Positions 6,815 to 12,037 of a stretch of DNA of 12,037 nucleotides are shown here, piece by piece. The first letter of the stretch is position 1, and each line of letters begins with the position of its first letter. The DNA comes from ARS98 sp030744725 (GTDB lineage Bacteria > Planctomycetota > Planctomycetia > Pirellulales > Pirellulaceae). The position numbers were made by a program, and so were the translations under genes. The stretch lies in NCBI GenBank assembly GCA_030744725.1, contig JASLPZ010000222.1, positions 1-12,037 on the forward strand. The letters run 5' to 3'. The notes under the pieces were generated by a model. That model was not told the DNA's origin. It searched no databases and saw only the letters and a program-made list of their open reading frames with translations.

Positions 6815-7123
6815 CTAATCTTCTCCTTGGCTGCTTAGGCCGTGAGGGCAGACCACGACGACGCGATTATCGATCTGTACTACGCCATCCTCGTGCAGAA
6901 GCACTTCTTGCAAGATCTGTTTGAGATAGAACGACGGCAACTGGCCACTCAGAATCAATGTGCCGGATCGGTATTCCACATCGATCTTGCCGGCGCGTCC
7001 GCGGAAGTAAGGATGTTGTTCCAGACGGCGAATCGCCAATTGCTCGATCGTGATCTTGCAGTGATCGTCAGCGGTGTGTAGCGGTGCGGCGGGGGGTGTT
7101 GTCAGCATGGGCGTACGTGTCAC
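6815..7123 (-). CDS. Small BON-domain-like protein
   Basis: The 102-residue protein starts at GTG 7123, chosen because the minus strand has AAAGGAGG six bases upstream. After a variable N terminus rich in Thr/Pro/Ala, residues about 25-92 (IEQLAIRRLEQHPYFRGRAGKI onward, then YRSGTLILSGQLPSFYLKQ and VVQIDNRVVV) have the helix-strand-strand-helix-strand rhythm of BON domains: a leading helix, 'G.L.L.G.l.s...kq...e.l...GV..IdN.v.V'. BON domains bind lipids or other surfaces and in OsmY-type proteins serve stress responses. Here there is no signal peptide, so a cytoplasmic role is likely. It converges with the USP gene, with 16 bases between stop codons and no clear terminator. Similar small BON proteins near USPs and kinases are, as I recall, common in planctomycetes. 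The BON assignment is by pattern only. Confidence 0.7.
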   Translation of the reverse strand: MTRTPMLTTPPAAPLHTADDHCKITIEQLAIRRLEQHPYFRGRAGKIDVEYRSGTLILSGQLPSFYLKQILQEVLLHEDGVVQIDNRVVVVCPHGLSSQGED

Positions 7124-7151
7124 GAGATTCCTCCTTTCTTAACGCGGGTAG

Positions 7152-7169
7152 CTCGCGACGGGTCGCGAG
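7152..7169 (-). promoter_or_regulatory. Strong GC hairpin in the leader of the BON-like gene
   Basis: CTCGCGA (7152-7158) and TCGCGAG (7163-7169) form a perfect 7-bp stem around a four-base loop. For the minus-strand BON-like gene it lies about 30-47 bases upstream of the GTG start, just before its ribosome-binding site. On the plus strand a TTTTT run (7182-7186) follows 12 bases later, too far for a classic terminator. A leader RNA structure or an insulator against antisense transcription is possible. Confidence 0.35.
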
Positions 7170-7343
7170 GTCCGGTGACAGTTTTTACGCAAACTTCGTG
7201 CCAACATCAAAATGTGGCCTGCTTTTGGAATGAGTTCCCCCCCGGAAACCTGACCGTTCGTTTCCGATCGATGGGATCCCGTGTCCTGTTTCGGCTATTG
7301 TTTCTTGGCTCGACGCCGTCGAAGATGAGTTTCACCACGCTGG

Positions 7344-7382
7344 AACGGTGCCTTTCGAAATTTCTTTCTTGAGGGCACCGTT
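7344..7382. repeat. 9-bp inverted repeat upstream of the sensor kinase
   Basis: AACGGTGCC at 7344-7352 is exactly repeated in inverse as GGCACCGTT at 7374-7382, separated by 21 mostly AT-rich bases. As RNA the stem could extend inward by G-U wobble pairs. There is no T-run on either strand immediately after it. It could be an operator of two separated half-sites or a transcript hairpin. Confidence 0.5.
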
Positions 7383-7424
7383 AGTTGAGAATTGTGAGAA
7401 GATTGCGTTGAGTGCGCTATATAT

Positions 7425-7436
7425 CACACCGGTGTG
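7425..7436. repeat. Perfect 12-bp palindrome CACACCGGTGTG
   Basis: The palindrome CACACC/GGTGTG has no spacer and directly follows the AT-rich stretch TATATAT at 7418-7424. Perfect 12-bp palindromes without a spacer are typical of sites bound by dimeric helix-turn-helix regulators. No -35 at proper distance from TATATA was found, so a promoter here is uncertain. Confidence 0.45.
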
Positions 7437-7467
7437 TGCGACTTGTTGATACCAGCCGATGTCTGAA

Positions 7468-7512
7468 GTGCCATCGATTGAGGATCAGCCTAGAATTGAC
7501 CGGCTGATCCTC
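7468..7512 (+). promoter_or_regulatory. Candidate kinase promoter embedded in an 11-bp inverted repeat
   Basis: GAGGATCAGCC (7480-7490) and GGCTGATCCTC (7502-7512) are exact inverse copies separated by 11 bases. The spacer begins with TAGAAT (7491-7496), five of six matches to the TATAAT -10 box. At 17 bases upstream lies GTGCCA (7468-7473), four of six matches to TTGACA. Transcription would then begin near 7503, inside the right arm. An inverted repeat whose loop contains the -10 box is the geometry of an operator overlapping its promoter. The repeat is certain; the promoter and its use are inferred. Confidence 0.4.
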
Positions 7513-7583
7513 GACTGTCAAGCCTGCCGCCCTCCGTCCCGATGGGACTTGTTGAGCTTTTCTTGAAGGAGAGATGTAATCCC

Positions 7584-9383
7584 GTGGCTTCCGCAGCAAA
7601 GGCAGATCGGCGTCTTCTTGCTTTGATCGTCCTCTTGGCGGCGGGGATCTTCGTATTGGATCTGGTGATCCCACTGGGCGTCGCCGGGGGCGTTCTCTAT
7701 GTCGTGGTCGTGTTGCTCTCGTTGCAGTCCGGGCGGCGGCACTACACATGGTTGACTTCCGCCGCTGCCAGTGCCCTGACGATTCTCGGCCTCATGTTCT
7801 CCCCCAGCGGTGGCACGATGTGGATGGTGCTGTTCAACCGTTTCCTGGCATTGTTCGCGATCTGGGCCACCGCGATTCTTTCTGTCAAATACGGCGAGGT
7901 AACATTTGTTCGCGGTCGGGTGACGGGCGAGCGCACCAGGCTCTTTACATTAGTCCTGATCATGACAGGTGTCTCGCTGGTCGTGGGGGGAATCGCTGTC
8001 TCCGCGCTATATCGCGCGGCGATCGAACAGACACAGCAGCGGTTGGTCGAGATCGCGCAAAGTCAGGCGCGTCTGATCGAAGCGGTGGCTCGATTTGATG
8101 CAGAATTCAGTGAGGACTTTCCCGCGGGCTCCGAAGCCGCCACGTTGAGCCAGATCATCGATGCGCACGAGCAATACGAAGGATTTGGCGAGACAGGAGA
8201 ATTCGCCCTCGCCAAGCGAGACGGCGATCGGATTGTGTTCCTGCTCAGTCACCGGCATCACGACTTGGAGAGCCCAATGCCCATCCTGTGGGGTGCGGAA
8301 CGGGCCGAGCCAATGCGGCGAGCGCTCTCGGGAAAATCAGACACATTGATCGGGCTCGACTATCGCGGCAAGGTCGTTTTGGCGGCGCACGAGCCAGTCG
8401 CCGAGTTGGACCTGGGGATTGTAGCCAAGATCGACTTGGCCGAGGTGCGGGCACCGTTCGTGAAGGCCGCTCTCTTGGGATTCACCTCGGCGGTCGTGGT
8501 CGTCTTTCTCGCCTCGCTGCTGTTCTTGCGGATCAGTAACCCTTTGATCCGGCGACTGGAACAGCTGTACGAGATGGCTCAGCAGGAGCTGGCCGAACGC
8601 AAGCAGGCTGAGCAAGAGCTGGCAGAGCTCAACGAGGAATTGGAAGAGCGGGTCGAGCAACGCTCCAGGGAACTCAAAGATGCACAGGATCAATTGGTCC
8701 GACGCGAACGGCTCGCACTGCTGGGGCAACTCTCCGGCGGCATGGCCCATGAAATCCGCAACCCCTTGGCTGTGATCAAGAACGCCGTCTACTACCTGCG
8801 AGAAACTGGCGATCAATTCGACGAAGAATCTCGGCAGTGCTTGCACGAGATCGAGACCGAGGTGAAATCAGCAAACCACATCATCACGGAACTGCTGGAT
8901 TACACACGTGACCCCAAACATAGCTCCGAACAGTTTCCACTGCGCGAAGCGGTCGAGCGGGCCCTGAAGACAACCGAGATCCCCGACTCGATTCACCTTG
9001 AGCGTGCGGCCTGCCACGGCGTTCTCGATGTCTCTGCCGACCGAGGCCAGGTTGAACGAATTGTGGGCAACCTTCTTCGCAATGCCGTCCAAGCCATGCC
9101 CGACGGTGGAACACTGACGGTAACCTGCAACGCGAACAGCGGTGAGGCCACGGTGACCGTCAAGGACACGGGGCTGGGCATCGCGGACGAAGACCTGCAA
9201 CGAGTTTTTGAACCGCTTTTCACCAGGAAAGCCAAAGGTATCGGACTAGGGCTGGCGATTTCAAAACGATATGCTGACTTGCACCACGGAAGATTGGAAG
9301 TACAAAGCAAACTGGGGCAAGGATCGACATTCCAACTAATCCTGCCGCTGGCAGGAGAAGAGAAAGAGTCAAAAGAGCCATGA
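7584..9383 (+). CDS. Membrane-bound sensor histidine kinase
   Basis: The GTG at 7584 is preferred because AAGGAGAG (7566-7573) lies 10 bases upstream; ATG 7542 is in frame, adds 14 residues and has no ribosome-binding site. From GTG the protein has 599 residues. Four hydrophobic segments fill about residues 10-100, a fifth about 118-140, then an extracytoplasmic sensor region of about 150 residues, possibly Cache-like, and a sixth membrane segment near 295-316. No clear HAMP is seen; a long Glu/Gln-rich coiled coil (about 325-380) leads to the HisKA domain with phospho-acceptor H389 in GGMAHEIRNPLAV. The ATPase domain has the N box GNLLRNAVQAM, DTGLGI and FTRKAKGIGLGLAISKRY. It should autophosphorylate in response to a periplasmic or membrane signal that is unknown. 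Its stop overlaps a downstream ATG (ATGA). It is the first gene of the signalling operon. Confidence 0.9.
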   Translation: MASAAKADRRLLALIVLLAAGIFVLDLVIPLGVAGGVLYVVVVLLSLQSGRRHYTWLTSAAASALTILGLMFSPSGGTMWMVLFNRFLALFAIWATAILSVKYGEVTFVRGRVTGERTRLFTLVLIMTGVSLVVGGIAVSALYRAAIEQTQQRLVEIAQSQARLIEAVARFDAEFSEDFPAGSEAATLSQIIDAHEQYEGFGETGEFALAKRDGDRIVFLLSHRHHDLESPMPILWGAERAEPMRRALSGKSDTLIGLDYRGKVVLAAHEPVAELDLGIVAKIDLAEVRAPFVKAALLGFTSAVVVVFLASLLFLRISNPLIRRLEQLYEMAQQELAERKQAEQELAELNEELEERVEQRSRELKDAQDQLVRRERLALLGQLSGGMAHEIRNPLAVIKNAVYYLRETGDQFDEESRQCLHEIETEVKSANHIITELLDYTRDPKHSSEQFPLREAVERALKTTEIPDSIHLERAACHGVLDVSADRGQVERIVGNLLRNAVQAMPDGGTLTVTCNANSGEATVTVKDTGLGIADEDLQRVFEPLFTRKAKGIGLGLAISKRYADLHHGRLEVQSKLGQGSTFQLILPLAGEEKESKEP

Positions 9384-9445
9384 GCGACAAAACAGGCCCC
9401 GATCACTTTGCCCACGAGAATACCGAGTCAACTGCCAATGCCTGA
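9380..9445 (+). CDS. 21-codon mini-ORF coupled to the kinase stop codon
   Basis: ATG at 9380 overlaps the sensor-kinase stop as ATGA and opens a 21-residue frame (MSDKTGPDHFAHENTESTANA) that ends at TGA 9443-9445, eight bases into the next gene (ATGCCTGA). A purine-rich AAAAGAG precedes it closely. MSD is a common way for response regulators to begin. The frame differs from the next gene's by +1, so it may be a true translational-coupling peptide or the original N terminus of the hybrid kinase cut off by a one-base insertion. No function for the peptide itself is recognised. Confidence 0.35.
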   Translation: MSDKTGPDHFAHENTESTANA

Positions 9446-10886
9446 ATCAGACCCGGCCCTACTTCTGGTCGAAGACGACGCGCAAGTGAGTGCGAGTCTG
9501 CGCCGCATCCTGGCGCTGGACGGCTACCGCATCGATACGGCCGAAACGCTAGCTGAGACGCTCGATCGTGATAACTGGTCCGACTACTTCGCATTGATCC
9601 TGGACCGCAAGCTTCCTGACGGCAACTCAGATGAGATCCTGCCACAGCTCCGTCGCCTCGCGCCTAACGCACGGCTGCTGGTTGTCACTGCTTACTCCGA
9701 CATCGAGGGTACAATTGCCGCGCTGCGCAACGGCGTCGCCGACTACTTCTTAAAGCCGATCGACGCGGACCTGCTCCGCGCAAAATTGAAGCGAATCATA
9801 GAAAGCCAGCGGGCCAACCAATTATTGCGGGAAAGTGAAGAGCGGCAACACCGTATCATCGAGTCGGCGCTCGATGCCATCGTTGTGATGGACTCGGACG
9901 GAAGCATCACGGAGTGGAATCCGCGGGCCGCCACGATGTTTGGTTGGCCGGCGGATGAGGTCATCGGAAAACCGCTCGCGGAAACAATCATTCCCGAGCG
10001 GTTCCGTGAAGCACACCACATGGCCCTGGAAGCATACTTCGCGACCGGCGAGGGGAAGATGCTGAACGAGCGAATGGAACTCACGGCGATGCGCTATGAT
10101 GGCGGCGAATTCCCGATTGAAGTGAGCATCGTGCCGTTGACCGTGCAGGACGGCACTGTGTTTTGCGGATTCGTCAAAGACATCACCTATCGCAAGCGGG
10201 CGGAACAAAATGAACGGCTCGCCGCAATGGGACAAGTCCTCTCGGCCATCGCGCACGAGAGCCGCAATGCACTGCAACGAATCCAAGCCGGCGTCGAGAT
10301 GTTGCGACTCGACCTCGAAGACAATCCCGATCTGTTGAGGGAATTGGAACGTATCGAAAAGGCGAATGACAATCTGACCAAGTTGTATGACGAGCTGCGC
10401 GAATACGCTGCTCCGCTCAACCTCAATCGCCAGACCTATGATCTGCGAGAAATCTGGTTGCAGGCCTGGGCGAATCTGGGCCACGTGCGGCAGGATCGAC
10501 AGACCAGGTTTCGCGATGAAACCAATGGCTTGGACTTGCACTTCCGAGTGGACGAATTCCGCATCGAGCAGGTGTTTCGTAACCTGATGGAGAACTCTCT
10601 AGCGGCCTGCGGCGACCCGGCCGAAATCGAGATTATTTGCCACGACGCGCAGCACGACGGCGCGCCGGCGGTGTGCGTGTACGTGCGGGACAACGGACCA
10701 GGTCTGACGAATGAAGAGAAGAATCGGATTTTCGAGCCATTTTTTACCACCAAATCCAAGGGCACCGGTTTAGGCATGGCGATTGCACAGCGAATTATCG
10801 AAGCCCACCAAGGCAACATTGCCGTGGGTGCTGGTCAGCACAGCGGGGCCGAATTCATTATCACGCTGCCGCGAGAAGAGGAATGA
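9438..10886 (+). CDS. Soluble REC-PAS-histidine kinase (hybrid with N-terminal receiver)
   Basis: From ATG 9438 the protein has 482 residues; TTG 9408 in frame would add ten. Domains in order: receiver (about 6-120) with acidic pair D13/D14, phospho-acceptor D56 in LILDRKLPDG, T84 and K106 (LKPID), all present; PAS (about 138-255) with the typical IIESALDAIVVMDSDGSI start and RKRAEQ end; a HisKA-like helix pair with H273 in AHESRNALQRI, where the usual HEIRNP or HELRNP reads HESRNA; and an ATPase domain with MENSLAAC (N box), DNGPGL and FTTKSKGTGLGMAIAQRI. No membrane segment is seen, so it is cytoplasmic. The receiver could take phosphate from the membrane kinase before it and control this kinase's own activity toward the next gene's regulator. 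The start lacks a good ribosome-binding site and probably depends on translational coupling. Its stop overlaps the next ATG by four bases. Confidence 0.88.
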   Translation: MPESDPALLLVEDDAQVSASLRRILALDGYRIDTAETLAETLDRDNWSDYFALILDRKLPDGNSDEILPQLRRLAPNARLLVVTAYSDIEGTIAALRNGVADYFLKPIDADLLRAKLKRIIESQRANQLLRESEERQHRIIESALDAIVVMDSDGSITEWNPRAATMFGWPADEVIGKPLAETIIPERFREAHHMALEAYFATGEGKMLNERMELTAMRYDGGEFPIEVSIVPLTVQDGTVFCGFVKDITYRKRAEQNERLAAMGQVLSAIAHESRNALQRIQAGVEMLRLDLEDNPDLLRELERIEKANDNLTKLYDELREYAAPLNLNRQTYDLREIWLQAWANLGHVRQDRQTRFRDETNGLDLHFRVDEFRIEQVFRNLMENSLAACGDPAEIEIICHDAQHDGAPAVCVYVRDNGPGLTNEEKNRIFEPFFTTKSKGTGLGMAIAQRIIEAHQGNIAVGAGQHSGAEFIITLPREEE

Positions 10887-11254
10887 CCAAGCCGCTGCGA
10901 ATCGCCATCGCCGACGACGAAGCCGAGATCCGACGGTTCTTTGAAGAGATCGTACGCCGTCTAGGCCACGAAGTAACTGCGTCGGTCGGAAGCGGTCGCG
11001 AGTTGGTCGAGCAATGCGGCTCGCCACCGCCTGATTTGATCATCACCGACGTCCTCATGCCGGGAATGGACGGCATCGAGGCAGTCCGGCAAATCGGCCA
11101 CGAACATCCCGTCTCGGTGATCGTCATCTCCTCGCTCGACGCCACCGAACTCGACAACCGTTGCGGCTGCGAACACGTTGTCGCTTTTCTCACCAAGCCG
11201 ATCAAAGCGTCGGAACTAGAGACAGCCATTTCGCGTTCGGCTCAGGTCTGCTGA
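10883..11254 (+). CDS. Single-domain response regulator (receiver only)
   Basis: The 123-residue protein is one receiver domain: acidic pocket D11/D12, phospho-acceptor D56 in ITDVLMPGMDG, switch serine S83 and K105 in LTKPIK. The ATG overlaps the preceding stop (ATGA) and has AGAGGA immediately upstream. The N-terminal part resembles receivers that, in planctomycete-type regulators I recall, are followed by a coiled coil and an RNA-binding ANTAR domain. Here the reading frame stops right after the receiver's last helix, and no ANTAR-like sequence is seen in any forward frame downstream. It may act like CheY through protein contact, as a phosphate sink, or as an intermediate of the relay. It is the last gene of the operon. 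Confidence 0.88.
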   Translation: MTKPLRIAIADDEAEIRRFFEEIVRRLGHEVTASVGSGRELVEQCGSPPPDLIITDVLMPGMDGIEAVRQIGHEHPVSVIVISSLDATELDNRCGCEHVVAFLTKPIKASELETAISRSAQVC

Positions 11255-11615
11255 TCTCGCCAACAGACGAATACTCACGTTGCTCAGAAGTCATCTTCTG
11301 TTCTCCACCGCTTGGCTGGTGGCCGTCGCGGCAATCGACAACAATCGTTCTCCACCGCTCGACAAACCCGCGGCAGCAGAGGACCACAAGCCTTTCGAAC
11401 AGGTTTGCCAGGTGGACGCGCGATTTCGCACGTGTGCGCGCCTCTGTCGTCTGCGTAGCAGCTGGCAGAGCAAAATCTGGTGTTGGCCCAAGGTTTGCAA
11501 ATAGACGATCTGGAGGACTGATGATGCGTTACCATTGACTCTGTTTCACCAACCTTTGAGCAGTGATGCGGCTCCACTGGCAGCAGAGAGCCCGCTTCAC
11601 GTTGAGGTGAGAGCT
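11255..11615. other. Gap between response regulator and second USP gene
   Basis: The stretch of 361 bases shows no supported gene. A 13-base direct repeat GTTCTCCACCGCT occurs at 11300-11312 and 11347-11359. CCACC/GGTGG at 11305-11309 and 11318-11322 makes a weak hairpin, and a GC-rich stem CGCGC/GCGCG lies at 11417-11421 and 11436-11440. A frame from TTG 11280 to 11504 starts with a hydrophobic stretch and ends Cys-rich but has no ribosome-binding site. A five-codon frame follows at 11521. No confident promoter or terminator was found. Confidence 0.5.
11521..11538 (+). other. Five-codon mini-ORF with a good ribosome-binding site
   Basis: GGAGGA at 11512-11516 (plus the next base) lies at ideal distance before ATG 11521, but the frame reads only MMRYH before TGA at 11536-11538. 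It is 77 bases upstream of the second USP start. It could be a leader peptide, the remnant start of a lost gene, or chance. No function is proposed. Confidence 0.25.
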
Positions 11616-11990
11616 ATGATCGAACTGAAACACATTCTGGCAGCGACTGATTTCAGCGAGTCTTCGGCCGATGCGATTGGGTACGCGTGCGCACTTGCCG
11701 ACAAGTTTGATGCCGAGCTTCATCTGCTTCACGTTCTGGAGGCACACGCCAGCTCAACGCCGGTCTTCGTAGGCGGGTTGGCGCTCAGCCCCCGCGTCCA
11801 AGAATCACGCGAGGCCGCCGAAAAGGCCCTTGGGCAGGTGGCACCCGCGCGAAAGGCAGTGCGAGCGACCGTCGCAGGGCCTGCGTTCCTGGGCATTCTT
11901 GGCTATGCAAAAGACAACGACATCGACCTCATCGTGTTGGGAACTCACGGTCGATCGGGGCTAGCCCCAATACCGTTCAATGAAGCCTAA
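11616..11990 (+). pseudogene. Universal stress protein (UspA family), C-terminally truncated
   Basis: The ATG at 11616 has GAGGTGA at 11604-11610, five bases upstream; the frame is open further back but family alignment supports this start. The 124 residues begin with the USP core (IELKHILAATDFSESSADAIGYACALAD, then AELHLLHVLE) and reach DIDLIVLGTHGRSGL. At that point the family motif should continue with nine residues and GS, then the last helix and strand, as the first USP in this window does (SHVLLGSVAERVVRKAPCPVLTV). Instead it reads APIPFNEA and stops. About 30 residues, including half the nucleotide-binding motif, are gone. The break falls at the palindrome GGGGCTAGCCCC (11957-11968). 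Intact-looking codons up to the break suggest a recent event; function is doubtful. Confidence 0.8.
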
Positions 11991-12037
11991 ATCGCAGCCT
12001 CCTGTTAGTTTACGTGGTGTGAAACGCGTAACGCTAG
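11957..12037. mobile_element. Possible insertion or rearrangement junction at the window edge
   Basis: USP homology stops within the perfect 12-bp palindrome GGGGCTAGCCCC (11957-11968), centred on CTAG. The following 70 bases carry no recognisable gene and look unlike the preceding coding DNA. The abrupt loss of homology suits the end of an inserted element or a deletion/inversion breakpoint. CTAG is a known insertion target of some IS elements, but no transposase or matching terminal repeat can be seen because the window ends, so this is a weak inference. Confidence 0.3.

Larger units (their letters stand above)
7124..7583. promoter_or_regulatory. Dyad-rich intergenic region between BON-like gene and sensor kinase
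   Basis: This stretch of about 460 bases has no gene that I can support. It holds a hairpin at 7152-7169, a run of seven C at 7237-7243, a 9-bp inverted repeat AACGGTGCC/GGCACCGTT at 7344-7352 and 7374-7382, a perfect 12-bp palindrome CACACCGGTGTG at 7425-7436 next to an AT-rich TATATAT, and an 11-bp inverted repeat at 7480-7512 around a promoter-like -10 element. The three dyads upstream of the kinase gene lie within about 170 bases, which suggests protein-binding sites or RNA structure controlling the signalling operon. The bases from 7542 to 7583 could instead be coding if the kinase starts at ATG 7542. Confidence 0.5.

Noticed and set aside
7152..7186. Intrinsic terminator on the plus strand (7-bp hairpin, later TTTTT)
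   Set aside because: The T-run begins 12 bases after the stem, and no plus-strand gene ends just upstream.
7342..7358. Sigma-54 promoter at TGGAACGGTGCCTTTC
   Set aside because: The -24 GG is present, but the invariant GC of the -12 box is TT at the required distance.
11280..11504. Small secreted Cys-rich protein from TTG 11280 (74 residues)
   Set aside because: The hydrophobic start is tempting, but there is no ribosome-binding site, the start is TTG and the composition looks random; not supported as a gene.
11535..11563. TTGACT as -35 box for the second USP
   Set aside because: No acceptable -10 hexamer occurs at 16-18 bases from it.

Overview
The window reads as chromosomal DNA of an environmental bacterium, most likely a planctomycete of the Pirellulales type. 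This rests on the overall style of the genes: paired universal stress proteins, a small BON-like protein, a multi-membrane histidine kinase in a run of regulators, and moderately high GC. No rRNA or other marker gene confirms it, so the taxonomy is inference. TGA is the usual stop codon here and the genetic code looks standard.

Layout. (1) 145-1707, minus strand: a FAD-dependent oxidoreductase of the phytoene desaturase / carotenoid isomerase / retinol saturase superfamily. (2) 1708-2009: a divergent intergenic region with a stem-loop and a 21-base stretch that looks like the 3' tail of 16S rRNA, including the anti-Shine-Dalgarno sequence. (3) 2010-6217, plus strand: a tightly packed four-gene operon. 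It encodes a 2-oxoacid (probably pyruvate):ferredoxin oxidoreductase as a fused gamma-delta subunit, alpha and beta, followed four bases later by a Glu/Leu/Phe/Val-type amino acid dehydrogenase. (4) 6337-6798: a universal stress protein (USP) gene interrupted by an in-frame TGA. (5) 6815-7123, minus strand: a small BON-domain-like protein convergent with it. (6) 7124-7583: a gap of about 460 bases rich in dyad symmetry, including an 11-bp inverted repeat that brackets a good -10 hexamer. (7) 7584-11254: a signalling operon of a membrane sensor histidine kinase, a soluble REC-PAS-histidine kinase and a single-domain response regulator, linked by stop/start overlaps, with a 21-codon mini-ORF at the first junction. 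(8) 11255-11615: a non-coding gap. (9) 11616-11990: a second USP gene that loses its C-terminal ATP-binding part at a 12-bp palindrome and runs into unfamiliar sequence up to the window edge.

How it may fit together (inference): oxidative deamination of amino acids by the dehydrogenase gives 2-oxoacids, and the ferredoxin oxidoreductase converts a 2-oxoacid to acyl-CoA and reduced ferredoxin, a low-oxygen or redox-stress type of metabolism. USPs, a BON-like protein and a two-kinase relay beside it suggest an energy- or oxygen-limitation response locus. None of the three regulators has a recognisable DNA-binding domain, so the output of the relay is not visible here. I found no CRISPR array, complete transposase, tRNA or rRNA gene. 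The strongest anomalies are the two damaged USP genes, the 16S-tail-like leader, the promoter-bracketing dyad and the coupled mini-ORF. None amounts to proof of a new system.
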